Source of the DNA: SZUA-309 sp965232595
GTDB lineage: Bacteria > Pseudomonadota > Gammaproteobacteria > Pseudomonadales > Azotimanducaceae
Direction: 5' to 3'
NCBI GenBank assembly: GCA_965232595.1
Contig: OZ246983.1
Coordinates: forward strand, 3,906,001 to 3,970,000
DNA length: 64,000 nt
In this document: positions 45,042 through 52,929 of the stretch, in pieces
How positions within the stretch are numbered: position 1 is the stretch's first letter
How the letters are laid out: each line of letters opens with the position of its first letter
Notes under the pieces: generated by a model
What the model saw: the letters and a program-made list of their open reading frames with translations, nothing else
What the model was told of the DNA's origin: nothing
The model's database searches: none
Made by a program: the position numbers and the translations under genes

Positions 45042-47177
45042 TTACCTGTTCTTTCCGGGGATGAGCTTAAGTATCGAGCTGGCCGCATCGAGGATGTTGG
45101 TGCCCGGCCCGAAGATGCCAGCGACGCCGCAGTCATAGAGGAAATCATAGTCCCGGCGCGGGATCACGCCGCCGACCACCACGGTCACGTCTTCCTGGCC
45201 TTCCGCCTTCAGCGCTGCCATCAACTCGGGCACGATGGTGCGGTGAGCACCGGCCAGGGTCGAGACGCCGACCACGTGCACGCCCATCTCTGCCGTCTTC
45301 TTCGCCGCTTCCTCCGGGCTCATGAACAGCTCGGACAGCGTGACGTCGAAACCAGTATCGCCGAAGGCGTTCGAGATGGCTTTGGCGCCACGGTCATGGC
45401 CGTCCTGACCGATCTTGACCACGTAGATGCTGGGGGCGCGACCTTCGAGCTCGGTGAAGAGCTTGATCTCTTCCTGCACGCCAGCGAACTTCGGGTCATC
45501 GCCGTAGGCGTCTTCGAAAACCCCTTTGCGGATCGGCGCCACGGTGCGGTGCCGGTTCCAGCGGCTGGCCAGCGCCTCGGAGATTTCGCCCACCGTGGCC
45601 CGATGCCGAGCGGCTTCCACCGCCAGCGCCAGCAGGTTCTGCGAGGGATCGCCGGTGGCGTCGGTGAGCGCCTGCAGCGCGCCCTGCACCGCGCCGTCGT
45701 CCCGCTTCTCCTTGATCTCCGTGAGCCGCTGGACCTGGTTCTTCAGCACCTTGGAGTTGTCGATGTCGAGGGCTTCAATCTCCACGTCGTCTTCCACCGG
45801 GTACTTGTTGACGCCGATGATCACGTCCTCGCCGCGCTCCACGCGAGCCTGACGTCGGGCCGCAGATTCTTCGATGTAGCGCATCGGGATGCCGTCATCG
45901 AGCGCCTTGGTCATGCCGCCGACGTTCTCTATCTCGCCGATCAGCTTTCGCGCTTCCACCACCAGCGAGTGGGTCAGGCTCTCGATGTAGTACGAGCCCC
46001 CCAGCGGATCGATCACGCGAGTGATCTGTGACTCCTCGGCGATGATCGACTGGGTGTTGCGGGCGATGCGCGCCGAGAACGGCGTTGGCAGCGCGATGGC
46101 CTCATCGAAGGCATTGGTGTGCAGGCTCTGGGTGCCGCCGAGCACGGCCGCCATGGCCTCGATGGTGGTGCGAACCACGTTGTTGTACGGATCCTGCTCC
46201 TGCAGCGACACGCCGGACGTCTGGCAGTGGGTGCGGAGCATGGCTGAAGAGGGGTTCTCCGGATCGAACTGCTGCATGACCTCGTGCCAGAGGATACGAG
46301 CCGCCCGCAGCTTGGCGATCTCCATGAAGAAGTTCATGCCGATGCAGAAGAAGAACGAGAGCCTGGGCGCAAACTTGTCGACCGGCTGCCCGGCGTTCAT
46401 GGCGGCGCGTACGTACTCGATGCCATCGGCGATGGTGAACGCCAGCTCCTGCACGCAGTTCGCCCCGGCTTCCTGCATGTGATAGCCGGAGATGGATATG
46501 GAGTTGAAGCGCGGCATGTGCTCGGCGGTGTGGCCGATGATGTCTGCCACCACGCGCATGCTTGCAGCAGGCGGGTAGATATAGGTATTGCGGACCATGA
46601 ACTCCTTCAGGATGTCGTTCTGAATGGTCCCGGAGAGGTCAGCCTGGGAGACACCCTGCTCCTCGGCGGCGACGATGTAGTTCGCCATCACCGGCAGCAC
46701 GGCACCGTTCATGGTCATGGACACGGACATCTGATCGAGCGGGATGCCGTCGAACAGGATCTTCATGTCTTCCACGGTATCGATGGCCACGCCTGCCATG
46801 CCCACGTCCTGGGCAACCAGCGGGTTGTCGGAGTCGTAGCCACGATGGGTGGCGAGATCGAAGGCCACCGACAGGCCTTTCTGGCCGGCCGCCAGGTTGT
46901 CGCGGTAAAAACGGTTCGACTCTTCGGCAGTGGAGAATCCGGCGTACTGGCGGATCGTCCAGGGGCGGTTGGCGTACATCGAGGCGCGCGGTCCGCGCAT
47001 GTACGGCGCCATGCCGGGCAGGGTATCCGTCTGCTCGGTCGCTTCCAGGTCCTGAGCCGTGTACAGCGGCTTGATCTCGATGCCTTCGGGGGAGGTCCAG
47101 TAGAGGGCTTCCAGCGGCTTGCCGCGCAGCTCCTTTTCCACCTGTTCCTGCCAGGCGCTGAGGTCTTGGGTGCTCAT
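45042..47177 (-). CDS. scpA: Methylmalonyl-CoA mutase
   Basis: 711 residues from ATG 47177; an upstream in-frame ATG at 47264 would add residues encoded by a short repeat and is rejected. N-terminal substrate domain: RPWTIRQYAGFSTAEESNRFYRDNLAAGQKGLSVAFDLATHRGYDSDNP. The C-terminal B12 domain carries KIGQDGHDRGAKAIS with the cobalt-ligand His. It interconverts (R)-methylmalonyl-CoA and succinyl-CoA in propionate or branched-chain catabolism. Single-chain form; its meaB/epimerase partners are not in the window. Confidence 0.95.
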   Translation of the reverse strand: MSTQDLSAWQEQVEKELRGKPLEALYWTSPEGIEIKPLYTAQDLEATEQTDTLPGMAPYMRGPRASMYANRPWTIRQYAGFSTAEESNRFYRDNLAAGQKGLSVAFDLATHRGYDSDNPLVAQDVGMAGVAIDTVEDMKILFDGIPLDQMSVSMTMNGAVLPVMANYIVAAEEQGVSQADLSGTIQNDILKEFMVRNTYIYPPAASMRVVADIIGHTAEHMPRFNSISISGYHMQEAGANCVQELAFTIADGIEYVRAAMNAGQPVDKFAPRLSFFFCIGMNFFMEIAKLRAARILWHEVMQQFDPENPSSAMLRTHCQTSGVSLQEQDPYNNVVRTTIEAMAAVLGGTQSLHTNAFDEAIALPTPFSARIARNTQSIIAEESQITRVIDPLGGSYYIESLTHSLVVEARKLIGEIENVGGMTKALDDGIPMRYIEESAARRQARVERGEDVIIGVNKYPVEDDVEIEALDIDNSKVLKNQVQRLTEIKEKRDDGAVQGALQALTDATGDPSQNLLALAVEAARHRATVGEISEALASRWNRHRTVAPIRKGVFEDAYGDDPKFAGVQEEIKLFTELEGRAPSIYVVKIGQDGHDRGAKAISNAFGDTGFDVTLSELFMSPEEAAKKTAEMGVHVVGVSTLAGAHRTIVPELMAALKAEGQEDVTVVVGGVIPRRDYDFLYDCGVAGIFGPGTNILDAASSILKLIPGKNR

Positions 47178-47188
47178 TCTGTGGTCCG

Positions 47189-47221
47189 TTCTTACTTTAG
47201 TTCTTACTTCAGTTCTTTCTT
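47189..47221. repeat. 12-bp tandem repeat upstream of methylmalonyl-CoA mutase
   Basis: TTCTTACTTTAG (47189-47200) and TTCTTACTTCAG (47201-47212) are followed by a partial third copy TTCTTTCTTTG (to ~47223). The array sits 12-45 bases upstream of the mutase ATG and is AT-rich within GC-rich DNA. Confidence 0.6.
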
Positions 47222-47363
47222 TGGGCCGAGACTCTGTTCGTGCAGTGCAGCATAGGTGCAACAAGGCATTGAATCCGCGTCGTCCGGAGACGTCAAGTCG
47301 AACTCGGATTCGGTTCTTCCGGCTCTGCTAGGATGGGCCGTCGTGCAGCTAAGGGGAGGAAGC

Positions 47364-48374
47364 ATGCAGCCGCTGAGAATAGGCGTCGCCTACGATTTCC
47401 GGAATCCGCCCGACTCCGGCCGCTCGGATGAGAGGCTCTATGCGGAAATCCTCGAGCAGGTGCAATGGCTCGACCAGCTGGGTGCCGATCTGGCCTGGTT
47501 CACCGAGCATCACTTCGTGGAAGACGGCTACCTGCCGAGTTGGGTGCCGGTCGCCGGCGCCATGGCCAGCATCACCCGGAACATGCGCTTCGGTACCGAC
47601 ATCTGCCTGATGCCCTTCAATCACCCGGTGCGACTGGCCGAGGACCTGGCGGTGCTCGACAACCTGTCCGGCGGCAGGGTAGAGATCGGGCTCGGTATGG
47701 GCTACGCGCCGCATGAGTTTCGTGGCTTCGGCTTTCCGGTCAGCCGCCGGGTCTCGCTGATGAATGAGGGCATCGAGGTGCTGAAAGCCTGCTTCAGCGG
47801 CGAGCGGTTCAGCTATGAGGGTAAGCGCTATCAGTTCGAAGACGTCCAGATCACGCCCGGCTACGTGCAGGAAGGCGGCCCGCCGCTCTACGTGGCGGCC
47901 ATGTCGGAAGCGGGCGCCATGCGCGCCGCAGAGTACGACACCCACTTCCTGCCGCAGGGACTCAAGGCTCGATCCTACGATCCCTGGGTCGCCGAGCTCG
48001 AGCGCAGCGGACGGCAGACCGCGGACTACCGGGTCGGCATCATCCGCAGCGTGCTGGTCACCGACGACAAAGAGAAAGACTGGCAGATGGTGCGCGCTGC
48101 CGAGCGGTATCGCATGGCGCTCTATCAGCGCTTTTTTGAAGAGAGCGGCGAGGGAATCGGCGAGCGCGGTGAGCCCGTGCCGCAGACCTGGATCGTAGGG
48201 GATGTGGCGCATTGCATCGACGAGATGGTCAGCTTCATTAGGGATTTCGGCATCACTGATCTGGTGAGCATGGCGGTGCCGCCGGGCCTGGGGCCGGAGC
48301 AGATGAACGGCTCACTGGAACGTCTGTTCCGGGATGTGGTGCCTGAAGTCAAACGGATTGTCGGAAGCGCCTGA
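47364..48374 (+). CDS. LLM-class flavin-dependent oxidoreductase
   Basis: 336 residues from ATG 47364 with GGGGAGGA upstream. Luciferase-like monooxygenase signatures: DLAWFTEHHFVEDGYLPSWVPVAGAMAS, TDICLMPFNHPVRLAEDLAVLDNLSGGRVEIGLGMGY and EGIEVLKACFSGERFSYEGKRYQF. Needs a reduced flavin or deazaflavin. Substrate unknown. Divergent from the mutase. Confidence 0.87.
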   Translation: MQPLRIGVAYDFRNPPDSGRSDERLYAEILEQVQWLDQLGADLAWFTEHHFVEDGYLPSWVPVAGAMASITRNMRFGTDICLMPFNHPVRLAEDLAVLDNLSGGRVEIGLGMGYAPHEFRGFGFPVSRRVSLMNEGIEVLKACFSGERFSYEGKRYQFEDVQITPGYVQEGGPPLYVAAMSEAGAMRAAEYDTHFLPQGLKARSYDPWVAELERSGRQTADYRVGIIRSVLVTDDKEKDWQMVRAAERYRMALYQRFFEESGEGIGERGEPVPQTWIVGDVAHCIDEMVSFIRDFGITDLVSMAVPPGLGPEQMNGSLERLFRDVVPEVKRIVGSA

Positions 48375-48480
48375 GCGCGCACTCAGACTAAGACCCAGGT
48401 CACGTCCGCGCGGCACCCGGCGTCGCACAATGGCGGCCTGCGCTGGCAGCCGCCGGCGCGGGGACAGCAGAGAGACAACC

Positions 48481-48669
48481 ATGTACGCAGTTGAAGAGAT
48501 CAAGAAGCCTTCGGGCAAGAGCGCCATCATCGTCAAGCGCAACCAGAAGCTGGTTGGCGCCGCGTCGATGCCGTTCATCCGCTGGATGCACGAGCACGTG
48601 CCCTCGAATCAGCTCTCACCGGAACAGATCGCCATGGTGAAGTGGTTCGAGCAGAACAAAGTTCACTAG
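48481..48669 (+). CDS. Small conserved-looking protein, 62 residues, unknown
   Basis: ATG 48481 (GAGAGA ten bases upstream) opens a 62-residue basic/amphipathic frame: it begins MYAVEEIKKPSGKSAIIVKR and ends MVKWFEQNKVH. Codon use fits the chromosome. No family is recognised. It could be a small regulatory or nucleic-acid-binding protein; that is speculation. Confidence 0.55.
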   Translation: MYAVEEIKKPSGKSAIIVKRNQKLVGAASMPFIRWMHEHVPSNQLSPEQIAMVKWFEQNKVH

Positions 48670-48711
48670 AAAGCCAGCCAGCAAGCACCGACCGCAGCGT
48701 TTGGTCGCGCG

Positions 48712-49206
48712 CTAGCGGGAAACCACCCTGAACGACCACCAGCCCTCCTGCCTGGGCGTGTCCGTTGGTCGTCCGAGCTTGGCTGCCCGGGCGATCCAGG
48801 CGCGATCAAGGGTGGCTGGATCGGTGACCCGGGTGACGGAGACCGGGTAAACGGTGTCACCGGCACGAAGCCGCGCTTCGGGATTACTCAGCACGGCGGT
48901 GGACCAGTTCTTGCCATCACAATTCGCGCAGCTCAAGTAAAGCTCGCCGTTGTCCGCCATGCAGTTCAGGGTGATGGAGTGCGGCAGCAAGCCCCCGTCC
49001 ACCTGGATGTAGCAGAGACGAACGGCTTCCATATCGTTTGCGAAGCTCCAGTCGGTTACCGGCTCGCTGGCTTCCTCGCCGAGCAGGTAGCCGCCGGAAA
49101 TCCGTTCGCAGGGGCAGTAGAAAAACCAGGTCAGAAAAGCGACCACGGCAACGGCTGCCAGGCCGAGCAGCAAGGTCGTCATGGCGATGCCACGCATTGA
49201 GTTCAT
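48712..49206 (-). CDS. Membrane-anchored protein of unknown function
   Basis: 164 residues. One N-terminal helix (TTLLLGLAAVAVVAFLTWFFY) is followed by a soluble domain with CPCERISGGYL, LSCANCDGKNWSTAVLSNPEARLRAG and a Trp-rich end. The order 'Asn-Pro-Glu-Ala-Arg-Leu-Arg' after a strand recalls split-barrel flavin or DDN-like proteins, and a DDN homologue is the divergent neighbour. Homology is not certain. A second start at Met5 is possible. Confidence 0.6.
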   Translation of the reverse strand: MNSMRGIAMTTLLLGLAAVAVVAFLTWFFYCPCERISGGYLLGEEASEPVTDWSFANDMEAVRLCYIQVDGGLLPHSITLNCMADNGELYLSCANCDGKNWSTAVLSNPEARLRAGDTVYPVSVTRVTDPATLDRAWIARAAKLGRPTDTPRQEGWWSFRVVSR

Positions 49207-49291
49207 TTCCCGTCTCCTCGTAAACGCTGTCCGTTCGGGTTACAACATACCCGGCAATTTGACCGGCTCGCAATGAGAGAGGAACAGGGCG

Positions 49292-49747
49292 ATGAGCGAC
49301 AATGACAGCGAAGACCTCGGCAAGCCGCCACCACGCTGGCTGCTCAAAGCGCTGACCCGGGTCAACGTTTTCGTCTATCGGGCCAGCGGTGGCAGGCTGA
49401 TGAACAAGCTGGCCGGTGACCCCATCTGCCTGGTGACCATGACCGGGGCGAAGAGCGGCTTAACCCGAACCATCCCGCTGATGTACGTGCCGGACGGCGA
49501 TGCCATCCTGCTGGTCGCCTCCCAGGGCGGCGCGCCGACGCATCCGGTCTGGTATCACAACCTGGTGGCGAATCCGGACGTGGTGATCGAAGAAGGTGGC
49601 AGGAAGATGCCGTTGCGAGCGCGCCAGGTGGACCCAGAGGAGAAAGCCCGACTCTGGCCGATCTGCGTCTCCCACTACCGTCCTTACGAGGACTATCAGC
49701 GCCGCACAGACCGTGATATCCCCGTGTTCCGCTGCGAGCCGCGCTGA
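49292..49747 (+). CDS. DDN-type nitroreductase family protein (second copy)
   Basis: 151 residues. DPICLVTMTGAKSGLTRTIPLMYVPDGDAILLVASQGGAPTHPVWYHNLVANPDVVIEEGG is the family core, as in the 19248-19700 gene, but the N-terminus differs (adds PPRWLLKALTRVNVFVYRASGG, an amphipathic segment that could attach to a membrane). The two copies are diverged, not recent duplicates. Cofactor unproven. Confidence 0.85.
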   Translation: MSDNDSEDLGKPPPRWLLKALTRVNVFVYRASGGRLMNKLAGDPICLVTMTGAKSGLTRTIPLMYVPDGDAILLVASQGGAPTHPVWYHNLVANPDVVIEEGGRKMPLRARQVDPEEKARLWPICVSHYRPYEDYQRRTDRDIPVFRCEPR

Positions 49748-49898
49748 TCCCTCGGTTTCTGCCCGAATACGGTCAAATAGGCTGCACAAATGCCCGGCGC
49801 GTGATCACGTCCGAGGTCCGGCTGGGAAGTACTTAACAGTGTGAAAGCCGCGGATTCCCTAGACTTGGGGAGGTTAGGGAACCAAGAGCGGATCTCGC

Positions 49899-51170
49899 AT
49901 GGAAGCTGAAGCGAGCCTGGCCGGGCTCAAGAAAACGTCGGTCGACAACCTGACGGTCGGGATGTACGTCGCCCAGTTGGACAAGGACTGGGAAGAGACG
50001 GATTACCCGGTGCAGGGTTTTTACCTGCGCTCACGGCAGGGCATCGAGCGTCTGGCCCGGGAGTGCATTTACGTTTACGTGGACCCGCGTCGTTACGACT
50101 CGAGCCTCACCGACGTGAAGCTGCAGGTGATCTCCAAAGTCCGCAAGATGCCGGACGAGCCGAAGGCCAGCAACGTTACCCGGATCCAGCCGCGCAAGCC
50201 GCGGGTCTATCAGGACAGCGTCGAGCTCGGCAAGGAGCTGGAGCCCGCGAAGACCTCGCTCGAGGATGCGGTAGACGTGATGCGTGGCTGCGTCGGCAAG
50301 CTGCAGGCGACCGGCGGCTTCGATATCGATGAGATCGAGCAGGCCATCAACCCGCTGGTTGCCAGCGTCATGCGTAACAAGTCGGCCATGGCGGCCCTGC
50401 TGCGGATGCGGGCGCTGGATGACTACACTTTTTCCCACGCCATCTCCAACGCCGTCTGGGGCGCGGTGCTCGCCCGTCAGCTGGGCTTCCCGCCGCCGGA
50501 CATCGATGCCATCGCGCTCGCCTGCTCGCTGCTGGACATCGGCAAGGTAAACCTGCCGCCGGATCTCCTCGTGCAGCCCTCGCCACCCTCACCGGAACAG
50601 TGGGAGACCCTCAAGGGGCACGTGGACGAAGGCATGAAGCTGCTGGAAGAGAACGAGGTTAAAAACAACAAGGTGCTGCTGGCGGTGCAGTCGCATCACG
50701 AACGGTTCGACGGATCCGGCTACCCGGCCGGGCTGGCGGGTACGCAGATCCCGCTCTGGGGTCGGCTGGCCGCGGTAGTGGACAGCTACGATGCCATGAT
50801 CAGCGAGCGACCCTACGCCGAGGCGAAATCCAGTTACGGTGCTGTGCAGGAGCTGCAGAAGCAGTCTGACGTGCTCTATCAGCGCGAGATCGTCGATCAC
50901 TTCATTCAGGCGATCGGCGTGTTCCCGGTCGGCGCGATCGTCGAGCTGAACACGGGTGAGGTGGGCGTCGTGGTCGCGCAACATGGCAGCAGACGGCTGA
51001 AGCCGAAAATCATCCTGCTGCTGGATGCGGAGAAAAAACCCCGCAGCCACCTGGTCGTGGTCGATCTCGCCAGCCAGGAAGCAGAAGAGAACACGACGCT
51101 CAGCTGGTGGATCACCAAAGAACTGCCTAAGAACGCGTTCGGCATTGACCCGGCGAAGTACTTCCTCTGA
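49899..51170 (+). CDS. HD-GYP domain protein with a substituted HD motif
   Basis: 423 residues. The N-terminal ~90 residues resemble DUF3391 (VDNLTVGMYVAQLDKDWEETDYPVQGFYL), common before HD-GYP domains. The HD-GYP core begins YTFSHAISNAVWGAVLARQLG, and the GYP signature HHERFDGSGYPAGL is intact. The invariant 'HDIGK' reads LDIGK (Leu212-Asp213), so one metal-binding His is lost. c-di-GMP phosphodiesterase activity is therefore doubtful. The stop overlaps the next start (TGATG). Confidence 0.85.
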   Translation: MEAEASLAGLKKTSVDNLTVGMYVAQLDKDWEETDYPVQGFYLRSRQGIERLARECIYVYVDPRRYDSSLTDVKLQVISKVRKMPDEPKASNVTRIQPRKPRVYQDSVELGKELEPAKTSLEDAVDVMRGCVGKLQATGGFDIDEIEQAINPLVASVMRNKSAMAALLRMRALDDYTFSHAISNAVWGAVLARQLGFPPPDIDAIALACSLLDIGKVNLPPDLLVQPSPPSPEQWETLKGHVDEGMKLLEENEVKNNKVLLAVQSHHERFDGSGYPAGLAGTQIPLWGRLAAVVDSYDAMISERPYAEAKSSYGAVQELQKQSDVLYQREIVDHFIQAIGVFPVGAIVELNTGEVGVVVAQHGSRRLKPKIILLLDAEKKPRSHLVVVDLASQEAEENTTLSWWITKELPKNAFGIDPAKYFL

Positions 51171-52414
51171 TGTCTGATTCCATGAGCACACAGGAGCAGG
51201 CAGCGCCCGATCTCGGTGCGCTGATCGAGCAGACCTCCGGCAACGCAGCCTTTGCGGTGGTGAGCCTGCAGAATCTCAGCGAGCTGTCCGGCACCCATGG
51301 CCTGGCGGTAGCGACCACTGCGCAGCAGACCTTTCAGGAGCGAGTGGCGGGATCTCTGCGCGAGGCGGATCAGTTCCTGGCCCTCAGCACGGACAAGCTC
51401 TGCGTGGTGTTCGATCATCTGATGGACGATAACCACGTGCTGCTGGCCGGGTTGAAGATCGAACGGGCTTTCGAGGAACCGCTGAGCGTGGGGGAAACCC
51501 TGGTCCGGCTGGATGTCCGGGCGGGGCTGGTTTACTACGGCGGCCATGAGCGACTCGACGGCATCAGCGTCGATGACCTCTATCGCTTCGCCGAGGCAGC
51601 GCTCAGCAGGGCGGTGGAAAAGGACGTCTGCTTCGAGATCTCCTCGGAAGAGGCGTTCGCCCGGATGCAGCGCGACTGGCAGACCAACCAGGAGCTGGAC
51701 AAGGCCCTGCACGACCACGAGATCACGCTCGACTATCAGCCGAAGTATCGGCTGGAAGACGGTGAGCTCGTCGGCGCGGAGGCCATCGTGCGCTGGCGCA
51801 AAGGCGGCCAGATCATCCCGCCGCAGGATTTCATGCCGGTGCTGAACGAGGCGCGGCTCTGGGACCTGACGCTCTACAGCCTGCGCCGTGCCATCCGGGA
51901 GATGGACAGCTTCAACACCTCCGTGCCGATCGCCATCAGCGTCGACGGCCGGGTGCTGCAGCATCCGGAGTTCTTCAACGCGCTGCGTTCAGAAATCAGC
52001 ATCTGGGGCGTGTCGGAAGGGCGGCTGTCGCTCGAGGTGCGTGAATCGCGGTTCGACGATCAGCACACGCTGGGTGCTCTGGAAGAGCTGCATGCCCTCG
52101 GCATCTCGGTGGTGATGGACGAGTTCGGTCGCGGCAGCGCCTCGCTCGAGAAGCTCAGAGATCTGCCGGTAGATGAGATCAAGATCGACCGCTCTTTCAT
52201 CACGAACCTGGTGGAGGACGAGCAGGATCGGCAGATGACGGCAGCCATCATCGATCTGGCTCATCGCTTCGAGAAGACGGTGATCGCGGACGGGGTAGAG
52301 GACGCGGAGACCTTTCTCTATCTCGCCGAGGCGGGCTGCGACGTCGGCCAGGGTTTCTATATGGGCGCGCCGCTCAATGAAGCTCAGTTTGCCGAGCTGA
52401 CCGCGCTCACCTGA
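51170..52414 (+). CDS. EAL-domain protein with degenerate catalytic motifs
   Basis: 414 residues. Residues ~1-165 look like a degenerate GGDEF domain (LADRYR-like elements, no GGDEF motif); ~170-410 are an EAL domain (LDYQPKYRLEDGELVGAEAIVRW). Catalytic positions deviate: EAL is EAI, the Asn in 'NLS' is Val (ISVDG), DDFG is DEFG, and AEGVE is ADGVE; Lys in IKIDRSF and Gln in GQGF remain. Probably a c-di-GMP binder or protein partner rather than an active phosphodiesterase. Translationally coupled to the HD-GYP gene. Confidence 0.82.
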   Translation: MSDSMSTQEQAAPDLGALIEQTSGNAAFAVVSLQNLSELSGTHGLAVATTAQQTFQERVAGSLREADQFLALSTDKLCVVFDHLMDDNHVLLAGLKIERAFEEPLSVGETLVRLDVRAGLVYYGGHERLDGISVDDLYRFAEAALSRAVEKDVCFEISSEEAFARMQRDWQTNQELDKALHDHEITLDYQPKYRLEDGELVGAEAIVRWRKGGQIIPPQDFMPVLNEARLWDLTLYSLRRAIREMDSFNTSVPIAISVDGRVLQHPEFFNALRSEISIWGVSEGRLSLEVRESRFDDQHTLGALEELHALGISVVMDEFGRGSASLEKLRDLPVDEIKIDRSFITNLVEDEQDRQMTAAIIDLAHRFEKTVIADGVEDAETFLYLAEAGCDVGQGFYMGAPLNEAQFAELTALT

Positions 52415-52420
52415 GTTCGG

Positions 52421-52615
52421 TCAGAAAACCCGGCCTTCCAGCGGGCCGATGACCGCCCAGTCGACGACGAAGGCGATCACGGCCAGCACCAGAACCACCC
52501 CCATGATGGCGCCGATCAGGCGCCAGCCGCGGAAGCGTTTCTCGGCAAATTCGTCCGTCTCGTAGCGGGGCGTTTCTGCTGTGTTTTCAGGGTGTTGGGG
52601 GGTCTGATCGGTCAT
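52421..52615 (-). CDS. Small single-TM protein, unknown
   Basis: 64 residues from ATG 52615. Polar, acidic N-terminus (TDQTPQHPENTAETPRYETDEFAEKRF) followed by one helix (LIGAIMGVVLVLAVIAFVVDWAVIG). No family recognised. It converges with the EAL gene, 6 bp away. Confidence 0.5.
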   Translation of the reverse strand: MTDQTPQHPENTAETPRYETDEFAEKRFRGWRLIGAIMGVVLVLAVIAFVVDWAVIGPLEGRVF

Positions 52616-52659
52616 TCGCACATTGTAGCCTGCCGGGCCTGGCGGGGGAATGTGCTTCC

Positions 52660-52688
52660 TTGACGGACCTGGGTGCGATCCAGATAAT
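52660..52688 (+). promoter_or_regulatory. Promoter of tRNA-Arg
   Basis: TTGACG (52660-52665), 17-bp spacer, GATAAT (52683-52688); predicted start ~52695, seven bases before the tRNA. Confidence 0.7.
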
Positions 52689-52701
52689 AGCGCGCCTCTC
52701 A

Positions 52702-52779
52702 GCACCCGTAGCTCAGCTGGATTAGAGCACCGGTCTACGAAACCGGGGGTCGTAGGTTCGAATCCTACCGGGTGCGCCA
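52702..52779 (+). tRNA. tRNA-Arg (ACG anticodon), integration site
   Basis: 78 nt with encoded CCA. Acceptor GCACCCG/CGGGTGC, anticodon loop CTACGAA, T-loop GGTTCGAATCC. Arg-ACG is wobble-edited to inosine in bacteria. The integrated element begins directly behind its 3' end, so its 3' half is probably the attachment core. Confidence 0.95.
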
Positions 52780-52816
52780 TTTTTAGGGGCTTTCAGGAGA
52801 GTTGGACGGCCTAAGG

Positions 52817-52864
52817 TAACCAAAAAGTAGCCAAAAACGTCCTTGCAAGTAGCCCCAAACGTCC
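52817..52864 (+). repeat. Direct repeats, probable integrase arm-type sites (attL)
   Basis: AAGTAGCCAAAAACGTCC (52825-52842) and AAGTAGCCCCAAACGTCC (52847-52864) match at 16 of 18 positions, 22 bp apart. A third, weaker copy (TAACCAAAAAGT) begins at 52817. The position between the tRNA 3' end and the integrase fits arm-site binding by the integrase N-terminal domain. Confidence 0.6.
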
Positions 52865-52878
52865 CATAATGTCCTCTG

Positions 52879-52908
52879 AACCCCGGTTGCTAAATCAACC
52901 GAGGTTTT
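52879..52908 (+). terminator. Hairpin with T-tract ahead of the integrase gene
   Basis: AACC/GGTT (52879-52882, 52903-52906) outside CGGTTG/CAACCG (52884-52889, 52896-52901), then TTTT. It could end tRNA-Arg read-through before the integrase. Confidence 0.5.
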
Positions 52909-52929
52909 CGCGTGTTCCAGAGGGCGAAT

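Noticed and set aside
47178..47264. An N-terminal extension of methylmalonyl-CoA mutase
   Set aside because: It is encoded by the 12-bp repeats and lacks homology-like content; ATG 47177 gives the family start.
49800..49809. CGTGATCACG palindrome upstream of the HD-GYP gene as an operator
   Set aside because: A 10-bp palindrome alone is common by chance in this sequence; no second copy or known regulator site supports it.
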